Source: Ignelater luminosus
Lineage: Eukaryota; Arthropoda; Insecta; Coleoptera; Elateridae
Length of the DNA: 64,000 bases
Reading direction: 5' to 3'
Assembly (NCBI GenBank): GCA_011009095.1
Contig: VTPC01000477.1
Location: 16,934-80,933 of the forward strand
Shown here: positions 34,601-47,600 of the stretch, piece after piece
How positions within the stretch are numbered: position 1 is the first letter of the stretch
Layout: each line of letters opens with the position of its first letter
The notes under the pieces: generated by a model
What the model was told of the DNA's origin: nothing
Seen by the model: only the letters and a program-made list of their open reading frames with translations
Database searches by the model: none
Translations under genes and position numbers: made by a program

Positions 34601-37238
34601 TAAATTAACAACTAATTCCATACCTTTCGATTCTCCATCTTCAGGTTAATTTTGGCAGCATAAAACAAATAAGTTTTGTAAATACTTTTAAAACAAAAAC
34701 ATTATAACTACGTTATTAACATAATTAACTACAAAATACAAGCAAGCTCATTAATTTACTTCGTTTTATTGAAAAGGCTCACGCAATGTTTTACAATTTT
34801 ACCTACCTTTCAAGGCTTGATCCATTCCCCGAACTCGGCCAGCTAAAGCAGAAAGCTGCAATTTATATTTACACCTTTCCTCTGTAACTTTCTCATCCAT
34901 CTCCCTAGCAAATTCCCTTTGCATTTCCAACTCTTTTGTTTTAAGTGCATCATTTAAATGATCAGAGAAGGCTTCTGACTGAATTTTCAACTGTCGCCTT
35001 AACTCTCTTTCTGAATCAACACGTAGGCAAAGACACTAGAAATACACATTAATTCATAATTTTTAAAAATATTTAGTACTAAATTCATTCATTACCCTTT
35101 TCTGATATTCCTCCACAAGAATTTTCTTTTCTTTTTCAACCAATTTCTCAATTTGGGCATCAGTTAAAATTTCTTTATTTCCTCTTCTTGCTGAATCCAA
35201 GGCTGACCTAACTTTTTGCTCTTCAATTGTTTGAAGCTTAAATAATTCCTTCTGATAATATAAAACTCTTGAAAATGTATGTAAAATAAACAAATCAAGC
35301 TCTGGCCCTTCAAGTTCTAATTTTTTTTCACTAATATTAACACTCGGAAATAGAATTTCTATTTCATCAATAAAATGATTGCGCGCCTCTTCCACCTTTT
35401 TCCAATATTGCTGTGTAATATTCGTCCTCCTCTGCTCCCTCTCGAATTCCTTTTGTGCCTTCTCAAGATCTTCCGATACTCTTTGTATGTTCAATTGTGC
35501 CTGTTGTTTGACGGTATCCGGAGCATTAAAGTCAGGCTGATTTATCAACTTTTCCAGCTTGTGCATGTCTTTCCTTGCATCTTTTGCATACTTTAATGCA
35601 TCTTTCACCGTCTGGTCTTTGTCTTTAGTTTTTTCCCGTAACTCATTCCATATATTGGGATTTAAACGATCTGGAGAATCTTCTATTATTATTTGCACGT
35701 CCTGATTGTAATTTCTTAGTGCAAACACTGCTTTGTTAAATGCTTGTACAGCAGCTGAGGCTGATTCACCAATATGCTTTTCCAATTCAAGTATACTTTT
35801 TGGATGTTCGGGTGGCAATGGTTCGTTCGATTTCTTGTCGCCACCTATTAAATTAGAAATAAAAAAGTAACTTACCTTAAATTACTTATATCTAAAATAT
35901 TCATTTTTAAATTATAAAATATAGAAAAAATTGAAAAATTATTTCTCTGTTTTCATATACCTATTTAGAATCTTTCATTTTAGAAATTTCTTTAAATTAA
36001 CAACTTGTTTATAAAATGACAGTTTCATTTAACCTCAATACTTGACAGTTTAAATTGAATTGGTAATTTTTGTTCTATAAAGATGCTCACATTGATTTTT
36101 GATATTACATACTGCTAAAACAATACAAAATCACAGCCTTCTCTATTTTCTATAATTTAGAAACAAATTACAAAGCGTACTACTATCAATTAGGCCAATA
36201 AAAAGATTTATTAGATGCAAAAGGAACCTATAAATCTTTTTAGTTTTATTTTTGTGTAATTAAAGTAAAACCATAAAAATAAACTGATTAAGATCTCACA
36301 AAAGAATTAAATGATTTGAAAATAAAAGTTTTAGGCTGCTAAAACTATATTATAATTTATTTCCACAATTATACTTACCTACTGTTACAGTAGGTTCTCG
36401 TTTTCCTTCTTCCTTTTTTTCTACCCTTATTTCTGTGTAAGACTCTTCATCTTTTTGTTTCGCTAAAGTTGAAAATGCTGGAGGAGGGGCTGCAACAGAA
36501 AGCCATAAATCAATTTGTATTAACTACATCTAGATTTTATACTTACGATTGTACTCTTTAGGTTCTACAGGAATAGGTTTCCCGCGTTTACCTTCACCAA
36601 AAAGTGTACCTATTACAGCAACTTTAATAGCATCTAATAATTCTATGAAGCTAGTAACGTATGATTTATCTTCTTGAAGAATAAATTTAATAAAAGCATC
36701 ACTATATGGTACATTATCATTTAGCCATATTCGAAATTCAGGATCATATTTTGCATATGCTATTGTACCACCTCCAATCAATGTAATTGCCCCAACGGTA
36801 TATATAGCACCCGAGTTCCCTGGTTGTGGTGTTGGGGGTGGACATAAACCTTGTTTATCTGATTTACTATAATATCGGACAGTCCTATACAGTTTTGAAC
36901 CATGATACCTTTTCTGAAACACCGATACATATTAATATTAAAATAAACCGATGACATCACTAGTTAAAACAAAAATAAACATTCCTCAATATTAAAAGAA
37001 TTATCTACATTATCAGTTAGTTTACTACAATTAAAAATTAGTCAGATTATCAAATAATGAAAATTATAGTTTTATTTCAATTCCTCATTCAAAACATAAA
37101 GTGGTGGTTGCTGAATGTGTGACATAACAGGGCAATGTCACGCATTTTTATCCGGTTTTATTTTAAGACATTTAATTACTATTTACTTACGTCTTTTAAA
37201 ACACTTAATGGCACTTTAGTTAAAACAATCCTAAACAT
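28654..37238 (-). CDS. Mic60: MIC60/mitofilin, MICOS complex subunit
   Basis: Minus strand, eight exons: 37238-37191, 36913-36547, 36489-36379, 35844-35096, 35035-34807, 29390-29232, 29175-28884 and 28831-28654. All phases agree across GT-AG introns, giving 710 codons, the usual size for an animal MIC60. It begins [16 protein letters not shown], a mitochondrial presequence-like start. Exon 2 holds one membrane segment ([19 protein letters not shown], residues about 46-64) for the inner membrane. Exons 4-5 encode a long coiled coil facing the intermembrane space. Exons 6-8 encode the conserved mitofilin C-terminal domain ([44 protein letters not shown]). MIC60 is known to shape crista junctions and contact the outer membrane. 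Intron 6 (about 5.4 kb) is invaded by transposon sequence. It is head-to-head with mRpL35. No break is seen. Confidence 0.96.
30203..31280 (+). pseudogene. Transposon protein with YqaJ-type PD-(D/E)XK nuclease domain, two lesions
   Basis: From 30203 one frame runs to a TAG at 30716-30718 and on to TGA at 31082-31084; the C-terminal part continues one frame over from about 31074 to 31280. The first part ([19 protein letters not shown], then a Lys/Arg-rich linker with TKKRKVE) looks like the end of a transposase-like region. The second is a YqaJ/lambda-exonuclease-type domain: [10 protein letters not shown] with the Glu, [27 protein letters not shown] with the Glu-x-Lys pair, then [12 protein letters not shown]. 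The frameshift lies in or beside a T7 run at 31068-31074. An in-frame GCT repeat inserts alanines directly after EVKCP. It lies on the strand opposite to MIC60 inside intron 6. ORF start and element ends are not defined. It is probably a recent mobile insertion, not a host gene. Confidence 0.75.
32543..32989 (-). pseudogene. ORF fragment of a repetitive, transposon-like family
   Basis: A 148-codon minus-strand frame is rich in Lys, Asn and Gln and contains [17 protein letters not shown] and, near its end, [16 protein letters not shown] followed by a Val/Lys-rich stretch. The combination of a Trp-Asn spacer region and an Ala-x-Gln-Met-Ser-Leu block recalls an uncharacterised repetitive ORF found in many copies in invertebrate genomes, probably transposon-borne. 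It lies in MIC60 intron 6 on the same strand as the gene but has no supporting splice signals. It ends soon after the conserved block, so it is probably truncated. Confidence 0.4.
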
Positions 37239-37741
37239 GTTTATGGGCATCCAGTTTGGGAACAACGGGATTTAAACAAACCAACACCAGACAAGTACAC
37301 CTGTGATCCCACCGTGTAATCACAAATCACGAAATGTTACGAGCGTGGATGGATGGTGAAATTTTGTAAATTTTGTTGGGTTTTTTACGAGGATTTTGAA
37401 GTTGTGTCCTAGTTCTTAGTGAAATATACAAAACTATTTAATAATAAATAAAAATCATTCATGAATCTGTCAAATTTTAATTTCCCATACTGATCATTTG
37501 TTTTTTCTTATCAGGAATTTTTGGAGGTTAAGTTTTAGTAACTTCTTTTCTATGGTTTGTATCACTGATTATTATATAACGTGACTAATTTGTTATTGTT
37601 ATCTTTTTTTATACAACGGTTTAAAAAAGATAGCAATACATGCTAGTGGCATGCGCATTTTTCAAGATTGTAATTTCATTGTACCAATCAAAATAACAAG
37701 GTTCTAAACTGTTCTAAAGTATTTTCATTGATAAAAGTAAA
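37239..37741. promoter_or_regulatory. Shared bidirectional promoter region of MIC60 and mRpL35
   Basis: About 503 bases separate the divergent start codons. No TATA box is placed convincingly at either side. A moderately GC-richer patch at about 37240-37350 lies next to the MIC60 start, and AT-rich sequence lies next to mRpL35. A common control region is inferred from the geometry alone. Confidence 0.5.
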
Positions 37742-38281
37742 ATGTTGAGGTTAGTGTTTTCAAAACTGCATTATTCAGTAAAACCTGTGTTAAATTTAAG
37801 TTTTAATGGAATATCGAAATGTTCTACACCAATTGCATCAATAGTCAATAAAAATTACTCGACAACTCTTTTACAAAATGCATTTCAGCAACCTCAACAT
37901 AGTTTACTCTCGAATCCTAATTTAATTCAAATAAGCAATGAAATTAATGCACGTACCGTAACAAAATATTCAATGTCTAAAGGCAAACGTAAGTCTGTCA
38001 AGACAGTGTTGAAAAGATTTTATCGTTTGCATTGGGGTGGTTGGATACGAACGATCGCAGGAAGGCACAGAAGAATATGGGCGAAAAGTCCTAAGAGAAG
38101 ACTGAGGGTTAAGCAGCATGTTTTGTGTAATTCTACACAATCTAAACTTTTAGATAAGATGGTAACTAGTTACTGGAGAAGACCGAAATATTACGTTGAT
38201 GATCCTTATGAACCATATCATACAAGGGAAGAATGTTTTTACACTTATAAGAAGCCAAGGCCATATTTTCCTCCTGAATAA
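37742..38281 (+). CDS. mRpL35: Mitochondrial large ribosomal subunit protein bL35m
   Basis: Single-exon gene of 179 codons. The first 85 or so residues are a mitochondrial targeting region rich in Ser, Asn and Leu with few acidic residues. The bL35 domain follows with KTVLKRFYRLHWGGWIRT, AGRHRRIWAKSP and then VKQHVLCNSTQSKLLDKMVT. The metazoan-specific C-terminus YWRRPKYYVDDPYEPYHTRE closes the protein. It is a component of the mitochondrial 39S subunit. The start at 37742 is chosen because it supplies the presequence; the next in-frame ATG lies just before the conserved domain and would remove it. It is divergent from MIC60 and convergent with FAHD2, and intact. Confidence 0.96.
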   Translation: MLRLVFSKLHYSVKPVLNLSFNGISKCSTPIASIVNKNYSTTLLQNAFQQPQHSLLSNPNLIQISNEINARTVTKYSMSKGKRKSVKTVLKRFYRLHWGGWIRTIAGRHRRIWAKSPKRRLRVKQHVLCNSTQSKLLDKMVTSYWRRPKYYVDDPYEPYHTREECFYTYKKPRPYFPPE

Positions 38282-38322
38282 GTGTTGATAATGTTGTATA
38301 AAATGTATTTATGATTCTTTAT

Positions 38323-38328
38323 AATAAA
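38323..38328 (+). terminator. Polyadenylation signal of mRpL35 (AATAAA)
   Basis: AATAAA lies 41 bases after the mRpL35 stop codon. Confidence 0.7.
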
Positions 38329-38542
38329 AAGTTACATTATTAAATATTTGTTCTACTTTTTATTAATAGAATAATTAGCAGGAACATTTCCTACTAAATT
38401 CTATTAAGATTAAATTTGTTGTCAATCTTATTGGTTTTTAAAACGAGTAACTAATTAAATGTGCACAATTTAAGTTGATGAATATCATAAAAAAAAGGAA
38501 ATGGGTATATTTTACTCAATTCAGTAAAAGTGCAAAAATATT

Positions 38543-38548
38543 TTTATT
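38543..38548 (-). terminator. Polyadenylation signal of the FAHD2-like gene (AATAAA)
   Basis: TTTATT on the plus strand gives AATAAA on the minus strand 135 bases beyond the FAHD2-like stop. The two convergent 3' ends stay about 200 bases apart. Confidence 0.6.
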
Positions 38549-38683
38549 TCATCTATGCAATATTACAATGACAAATCAACAGTTTAATATTATAAAAATA
38601 GGATTATAAGAATGTTTACAAAGTAGGTATTTCAAAGTAGACGAGTTTGTTAAGATATTTCTGTCATCTGAAGTAAAATGGTA

Positions 38684-41600
38684 TTATACGACTACATTTC
38701 TTAACTTTCCAATACCTTCTATTTCACTTTCCAAAACATCTCCTGCTTTTAGGAATTGTGGAGGATTCCTGTGCACTCCTACACCTGAAGGTGTACCTGT
38801 TAGAATTAAATCCCCAGGGTATAATGTCACAATCCTACAAAAAGTATTGTTAATAAAATATGTTGAATACAATGATTGTTGTATTTGTTATTACAAACTA
38901 ATGCTACTATTTAATAAGTTCTAAAGTATTAGGTATACATTTCATAAATGTTTTCATTGAAACGTTCTTTAATATAACACACTTGATAAAGATCTTATCG
39001 GTAGTAGAATACATATTACAAAATGAGTGTGGCCTTTTCGTGTTTGTGATAGTAATGATGATATTGATATGTATTTATTGTAAATGGAGTGGGAAGAATT
39101 GAACAATTATTAAAAATGGTAAATATAAAAACAGAGAAAGTTAATACACATAGTTAGTGACGGACATAACTGAAAGATTTTACTGATTTGAGAGATTGGT
39201 AACTGAAGAATTTAAACAATAGGATGATTCTATTCTATATATAGGTATGTAATCATATGCTGTAGAAGTTTTTATTAAAAACAAAAACAATCATCTAGAT
39301 TATTAGATCTCACAGTTTCTAATATCTCTCGATTAGTAAAATCATTCAATTATGCCCATCACTAGTTCTTGTTATGGTTTCTTTTTATAAATTTTCATAT
39401 TATGAGATATGAGGATATTGCTGAGCATTTCTCAAATATATGCTGTGATCATCTTTAATGATTCTACTACAGAGTATATAAAGAAATCTGGTTCCAGTGG
39501 CGTCTATCATGCTGAAACAAAACTTAAACTTGTGTTAGGTATCAGAACATGGAATTTTGATAACCTATAGTACATATTGAATAACATAAATATAGAACAG
39601 AAATAACGTCCTTATAACGTCCATTAAACGAATTATTATGTTCAATTATAATCACGTGAATTCGACGTCACTTTGCTTGCTGGAATGCTATAGCGGATCA
39701 AATTCAACTTAAACCCGAGTAATCTTTTCCGTCATCTCTAAATCGTGAAATTTAGCCAACGTAATGTCTGTATGAAACTTTACGGCACTCCTCTTAGGCT
39801 TTCTCCGTTTCTGCTACCTTTTACCATTCCACAACAAGACTTCGTCAGAAATAGAGGGCCGTCTGCAGGCAAATGCTTCGCTTAGATATCAGTTTTATCT
39901 TTCTACTGAGGTATAGTGTGCCTCCTTGTAGATCAAATGTGCATTGAATCTTTCTAAAATTGATACATAAGGTATACTGAGCATGATCAACAGAGCAGAA
40001 CTGAGAAAGTTCACTCAATATCTTAAAAGTTCCCTACAGGTTCCCATGTAAAAAAAAATCGCAAAAACAAACAGGAACCACCATCGGTCTAGGAACTGCT
40101 CTTCAAACGCCGTTCCAAATTACAAAGTTATATTTAACCCCAATAATACTTTCATATACATTCTCAGTTCTTTTGATACCAACTTACCAACTTCACTGCT
40201 GCTCTTGTTCTTTCTTGTTTTAGATCGAACCACCATCAGTCTAACCTCAGAAGGCTCAGTTTTTGTCTTTCTTTAATTGTCTTCGAGTTATCGGTCACTG
40301 GGAAAGAGAATTCATTCGCGGCTGATTCTTACCTGAGTAGCGTGCATTACAATATAACAAGCTATCGGAGACTTGAGGGTCATCCTTAAATTACGCATAA
40401 AGGCAATTTTGGTTCCGTTGGTGCAACGTTAAAGGGTCTGTCGAGAACAGAAACTTCCCGCCCCGTAAAGCGTCGATCTGTGTGTTTTACATCTTGGAAG
40501 CTCCGTGATCCGAATGAACTAAGTAAACTTAAAGAGCGTTTGAGACTTAAAGTGGTTTTAGTTATTTTTAAAGTTTGTGTATAAACACTTGGATTCTGTC
40601 CTTGTGCTTTTTGGTTATTGTTAACAACAGTGATTGTTCGTTGAAACCTAAGTTTTCTTGAACATTGGTGAACGTGAAATCTTGCGTCGAATACTACGTG
40701 GATTAGCTGCTATCGTGGAAATCAGAGACCTGCATACAACACCTGGAAGGAAGATTGCCGTTATAGTAAGAAAGACCTGTTTTGTTTTGTTATTTGAGTT
40801 CTTATGATTGTTTCATTTGATAAAAGATTAGGAGAACGTGGAATTTGTGAAATATTCCATACGTCCATTGGTCTGGACGGGACTTGTGCATACTTTTGAG
40901 CATTTTCCCGTTACAAGGTACTACGTATTACATGGGAGAAAAAGCCCTATCCACATGGCGAATGACAAAAGCCACTCCATCCATCTCACTGAGGAAGAGT
41001 ATCTCTTTAAAACTGCTGTGGTCGCTGCTACTTCCTGCAATCTCGAAACGTCAGACTGAACTTAACCTAACATAAACTGCGCCATAAAGCATTTGGGAAA
41101 TTCTATGAAGGGACTCAATTGTCTTTCCAGATTTCAGTAAGTGACTTGAAGACAGTCACAAGTGATTTTCCTTTGGAGTTTCTGCAGGCTTACAGTTTTG
41201 GGGTTTATCTCTCCTTTTCCTAATTTACAATTGTTGTTATTTTTTCTAGATTACGCAGATTTTCTACACGGTCTACATTTCTATTATTCTTTTTAAGAAC
41301 CGCAAAGATTTTAGTTAGGTCTTATCTACGTACTCTTTAAAATTGTGCAGATCCTTTCTCGGATTTTTATTTTTTTCTGGTCAAATTCTGATTATTTTGC
41401 ACATTCTTAACTAAACTTTGCGAATCCTATCTATCTGAGACACACCCTTCTCTCTCTTCTTTGCTAAAGGTATACACAATTCGTCTCGATTCTTTATTTT
41501 CCAGTTTGCCCAGTTTAACATGCTTCTCTGATAATTCTCTTCTGAATTTTGTCCGTAAGAATACAAAGATCTGTATCTGTTCTAAAATCAATTCCAAACA

Positions 41601-44600
41601 ATGGTATTCTAAGTCATTCAGACAACGGGTATTTAACTTTCAAATCTCACGGTAGCTCGTTTTGGTAACCAATGATCAAAATCTAGTTGCAAGAGTCTGT
41701 ACTGTATAAATAAATAACCTAGCAAGCAAGCAAGTCACTTCATCAGTGACGTCACATTCACGTTTTAAAGTATCAAAATGGTCATGGCTGAGAGACGTCT
41801 TATCAGGATTTAACGAAGGTGTTATTTAATGGCAAAGTAGACGTCCTTTCGAAAACATCTTAGAAAACGAGATTTTCATAATCAATAAATAATGCCGTGC
41901 AAGAATCGAAACAGATCTGACGTCTTTATGATATCAATTATTCGTATTCATCATCAGAAACAGAACATGTCTAATTAATCACGTGAATTCGACGTCATTC
42001 TGTTTGTTGGACAACAGCTGATTTGAATTGACTTTTTGGGCGTTTAATTTTACTCGTGGTAAATTTCTGACTTAGTAATATTTTACAAAATTTACAAAAG
42101 AAAATATTGTGTCAAATTTGGATAGCCGAGGAATGCAAGCAAGTATCGAACTCTGATGAAAGATGGGTAAAATGTGTCATTTAGTAAAAATAACATCCAA
42201 TGATATCAACTTAAAATTTAAATAAAAGTTATTTATTAAAATTTTTTAATATTTCTGGGCCCAGTCTCATATTTCATATTAAGTAGTTGAGACAAAATCT
42301 CATATATTGAGAGGAAAAGTTTATGTATTTTATATTTTCTTAATAAATTATTTGACAAAGTTGATCTGGTAAATAAAATCCTCGCAATATGCAAAAATAA
42401 AGAACCAATTCTTAAAAAGTGATTATTGTTACTATTATTAGAGAAGTTAAAATACAATATAAAAATATGAAATAAAATGCTTTTGCCTAAGCAGTGTTTG
42501 TACTACACAGAAGCATTTTATTCTTAACAAAAACAAAAAAAATAACAACAGGTAAGTATGTAAATAATTTAAAACTTAATACACCGTACTTATAAATTTA
42601 GAAATGCTTAAAATTCCTAGTTTCCAATGGAGATTTTAGTAATTTTAATTTTTAAAGTATTTTATTTTCTTCTCTCTAATTGATGTATGGTAATTCTTGA
42701 GAGGTACCTAGTATTTATACAGGGTGTCCCAAAAAATCATGACATTGAGCTACTACAAATTTATGGGGTCAAAATAAGTCGATTGAATCAAACTTACTTA
42801 TATACCAAAATGCTTCGCCAGTGAGAGGTCCTCAAAGTTCATTAAAAATTTTTGAGTCTTTCAAATAACTCGAAAACGCTTTGTTTGATTTGAATAAGAT
42901 TTTTTATGTAAATATAGTCCCAAGCTAGAAACATTGGACTGTGTGAAAAAGTATTTAAAATTTGATCTCGGTAGCGTTGGTTTGGGAGTCAGTAGTGTAA
43001 CCTTTTCTAAGTAAAAAAAAGAAACGACGACTTTTGAGCATAATTGACATAAAAATTTGATTTTAATTTTAATTGCTAAGAATAAGTTATTCTATTGGTC
43101 TTTCTATTTTCCTTTTGGTTTCCTAATAAATCATATTTAAAGATTGTTGTGTGACCAATGCAATACACTAATTTAACCAATAGAGTGAAGGTATACTGAG
43201 ATGTTTGCATTTTAATTTTTTGCATTGGACTGATCTGCAGGGGTAAAGGTGGTAATCATTTTAAACATTCTTACAAAGCTATTAATGGGTTTTTTCAGAT
43301 TTAAATGCTTTATAGTAGAGTTCTTGTCTTCGATTGGTTAATTAAATGTCTTGCTTTGGCCACACCAGCATCTTTAGAATCTTTACTAGAAAACCAAAAC
43401 AAAAAAAGAAAATTTACTAGAGTGGCTTTTTCTTTTTCTCAGGAATTAAATCAAGTCTGATTGTTACACACATTGTTATCGAAAGCCAGTGGCGTAGTTT
43501 TCTCACTTAAAAAAAGGGATACTTACCCCTAAACCAACGCCACTGGGATCTAATTTCACATACTTTTCTACGCTCTAGGGCTATTAGCATTGGAATATTT
43601 ACACAGCTAATCTTATTCAAATCGGACATAGCGTTTTCGAGTTATTTAAAAAAAAATCAGAATTTGTTTAATAAACTTTGGGGGTCGCTCAATGGTAAAG
43701 AAAGCATTTTGGTATATGGGTAAGTTTGGTTCAATTGACATATCGACTCCAAGAATCTGCGCTAGCTCTGTCTACGCTTTTTAAGACATCTTGTATACAG
43801 GGTGTCCCAAGTTATAGGTCCATCCCCAATAAACCTTATTTAGAAATAATAATAATAATAATAATAATCATCGCATGCCACGCAGGAGATTTCTGGCTTT
43901 AGAAGCCATTCGGTTTTTCTTCAGCCTGGAGTTGATTGTAGGATTGTTGGTAGCTGAGCGCAATTCTCGTCCGATGCTGATGGTGGAAGAAGCCTTCATC
44001 GTTGGAGGGCAAGGTAGTGTAGCGGGCCCTCAAAGATTTCTTATTCGGTGGTGTGATGGTTGACGTCGTTGGCACCGCGGCGGTTCTTTAAAGACTTTGG
44101 TGGTATTGGACGCTTAGCTGCTGGATTTGTAGAGTCGGCGACGGCGGATGATGGTTGATGGTTGGAATTGGTGGTGGTGGTGGGGAGGATGGAGTTGGAG
44201 TGATTTTGTTTTTGGTTTTTAGAATGTGGAAATATGAGTAATCTTGTGGTGAAAATGGGGATTTGAGTGAGTGGTGATTGGGTAAAATGATTTTCTTCAG
44301 AACCACAACCCCCCCATAGTTAGAACTGAGGGAGGATGGAAGAGATGGTGGTAGGATATTGGAAGCAAAGTAAGGGGTTATGCACCCGGCAGGAGGAGTG
44401 GGAACAGGTCTGAGGAGCCTCACGCTCAGTACCTGATATTGGAATGGTTTGGTCACGATCCTTCCCCGCCAAAGCAGATCGATTTGAAGGGGCTGAGAAA
44501 GTAGAGGTATTGGAGTCATGGAGCCGGCCCTACGCCCTCCCCCCCCCCGAAACGCAGGAATCAGGCTTGGTGGCAGACTACCTCTGGAGGAGCCTTCTGT

Positions 44601-47600
44601 ACTCTTCGCCCTACCAGGCGTTACCGCGCTGCTTGATTCCACACCCGACGCAAAAATGTTTTTTTTTTTTTTTGAAAAATAGAGATATGAAATTTATAGA
44701 ATGTATATGAACAACTGGAAGGTACAATTTTATAAAAATAAGAAATTTCTATAGTTATATATATTGGCCGATGCACAAATCACTTTCGATGGTATTTTTT
44801 GTTTAATCAATCAATTCAAAAAAACTTGCATATGATATCATATTTCATAATCTGATAAATCGTATAATTAAGTCTAATAATTAAATTTAATATTAGGGCA
44901 TACTATCTTAATCAGATCTATATAAACCTGGGTGCGATTGACAGAAGTCATGCTTGAGACACCTTGTATTTGTTTAGTTTCTTATCGAAATAAAATTTTA
45001 TATATCTTTCTGCAATCTCATATATTTTTATCATATTCTCATATATTCTTAGACAACAAATCTGGCAACCCTAATTATATCGTGGATAGAAGTTGGATGA
45101 TATAAAATATTTTCACACCACTTTTTAAATTGTTCATAGAATTTATGCAATGGCTAGGACGTAACATTGACCAAAATTCTTACTATATTTACGCCTGCAT
45201 ACAGCATAATCTAAATTTCTTAGAAAGTTTCTATAAATTATTTCTACTTTTGCTTTTTAAATGTCTACTAACATAAATCTTCAAATTTTAATATTTCAGA
45301 AAATACTTACTGTGATAAGTAAGATACAAGAAAATCTGCTTTAAATATCATATCTGATGTGTTTCCATCTTGTTTTAATTTTCCATTAACCCATGATTTT
45401 ATACCCAAATTTTGTGCATCGTTAATTGTTTCTTTCGTTACTACAGCTGGTCCGATTGGGCAAAATGTGTCCATGGATTTTCCTAATAAATACTGTCCAT
45501 TATTTCTTTCTTTTTGCCAATCCCTTGCACTTATATCTTGTGCTATTGTATAACCAAAGATGTGTTTACATGCTTGATCAGGCCGTATTGCTTTTGCTTG
45601 TTTTCCAATGACAACTGCTAATTCTACTTCCCAATCAATTTTCTATAAAAAAAATCACACTCCTAATAAATTCATCAAACAAAGTAGCAATAATATACTA
45701 ACATCACTAATTGTTGGAAGTTGAATATTATCATGTGGTCCTATTATACATGAAGAGAATTTACTGAAAAACATAGGTTCTCTTGGATGTGGAATATTTT
45801 GTTCATCACAATGACCTTTATAATTAAGCCCCACGCAAGCAACCTTATCTGGTTTTATGATAGGTGGAAGAAGTTTAACTTCGCTTAATGGGACAACTGA
45901 TTTTCCAGCTGCTACTATTCTAAAATTATAAACATAGACAAATAAGATTGTTACATTTATACATCAAATTATATAATAATAAAATTATTTTTATATAAGA
46001 ACAATAGAGATATATTTGATTGTAATTATTCTAGTCGTGTTAGGCAGATAATACTATTATGGATTTTAAGAAACAATAGACAATACCTAGTTTGTTTTTA
46101 GGGATACTTCTTTTGCAAAATAACATTTATACAACTTTGGTGGATATATTCAAATTGAAAATGTAAATATATCACACACTTAATTTATGAGATAATAAAT
46201 ATTGTCAGTTAATAAGGAGGTAATGATGCATAACAATTAAAAAACTAAACCCTAAAGAGAACTATAAATCATTAACATTTTTATTTTGCTGTAAAACAAT
46301 TGTTATTAGAGGTTTGTTTACTAAGTTGCTACTGTGGTGTGTTAAAATGTTTTCAAAAGAATTGAAATAAAGTAAATATAAAGAGTTGTTGAAATAACAA
46401 AGAATGATAGCAAAAATAGCTATAAAATAGTTTGTTTTAATTTTTTTACATTTTCAAAACATTTGTGTTTAATATTATTTATTAAGTGTGACTAGTTAGA
46501 TAATAGGTCCAAAAAAGTATTACAATAGGTAATGTTGCTAGTGCAATTATCATGTGTTTTAAGTGTTTTTACCACATTTATAATAAGCATTTATAAAATA
46601 CGTAATTTCTGATATTTTTAAAATTAAACATGAATAAGTACCCATATGTTAGAGAAGGAAAGAGTTATTATAACAATGACTGCCCCATCCCACATAATGA
46701 TCAATAAAAGGTAACTATACTTTGATTCTCATGCCTCATAAATTGAATTAAGAATTAAAACATGTCAAGTATTTTAGTAAATATGTGCATCTTGCTATTA
46801 GCGTTTTTGAAACAATAATATTGTATTTACAGATTCTTAATTATCTCAACATAATAGATTTTAATCTCGTATTATGGTACAATTTAGATACTCTCATGAT
46901 AAGTGTGAAGCATTTAAAAAATATAGTCAAAATATTACTTTGAATTATCCATTGTTGATTATTATCAAAGGCTTCAAGAAAAAATTGAATATAATTGTTT
47001 CTATGTGGATTTTAAATTTATCAGATAGAAACGAAAAGTCCAACCAGTAGATATTACATAGTTGCATTATAAAAATATCAACAACTGATGAAAATGTTGC
47101 CAAATATATTTACCTCTGACCTTATTAATATACCAGTTTTTTGCTTGATAACTAGAAAAAATATAACTTTCAATATTATAAAGTAGTACATGTTTAATAA
47201 AGAATTTTTAAGTTAATTTTACAATTTATGTTATTTTAGTTTTTGTATGATCTTCATTGACACAAAAAAATCTGATTATAAGATTAAATGTTTGTCTAAA
47301 CAATATGGATTAATAGTAGAGAATGTAAAACTTCATATATTATTTATTTTGGAGACCAAATGTATTGCTTGCTATATGATAATACAATAACATCAGAATC
47401 TTGAAGGTTTCTCTCCAGTGTGTGAAAAAATATGAAATAAATTAATTTAATATTATCATTATTATTATTTGTTATCTGTTCTCTCAAGAATAAGTCAATT
47501 ATATTAAGTTTTCTCAGTTCTTTTAACACCATAAATGTTTACAAGATAATCAATTTCTCTTATGCTTTTTAAACACAGTTGAGAAAGCCTTTCGAAATCC

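Larger units (their letters stand above)
29391..34806 (-). other. MIC60 intron 6, transposon-rich
   Basis: This is by far the longest intron of the gene, bounded by gtaggt and an acceptor ending tttcag. It holds a plus-strand YqaJ-type nuclease ORF (30203-31280) and a minus-strand ORF fragment (32543-32989). The rest is AT-rich with no further recognisable content. Confidence 0.85.
38835..45310 (-). other. FAHD2-like intron 3, transposon-rich
   Basis: It holds the inverted and direct repeats at 39653-41999, a foldback element at 42718-43795 and a GC-rich insertion at 43870-44674, each listed separately. The rest is AT-rich with no recognised gene; the plus-strand frame at 40838-41059 has no motif. 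Confidence 0.8.

Noticed and set aside
35375-35596. Plus-strand ORF of 73 codons
   Set aside because: It is the antisense shadow of MIC60 exon 4.
40838-41075. Two overlapping plus-strand ORFs in the FAHD2 intron
   Set aside because: No motif, no splice evidence, and they lie within suspected repeat sequence.
44088-44642. 184-codon Pro/Ser-rich minus-strand ORF
   Set aside because: Low-complexity composition in a GC-rich insert, no domain, no splice or promoter context; probably a chance frame.
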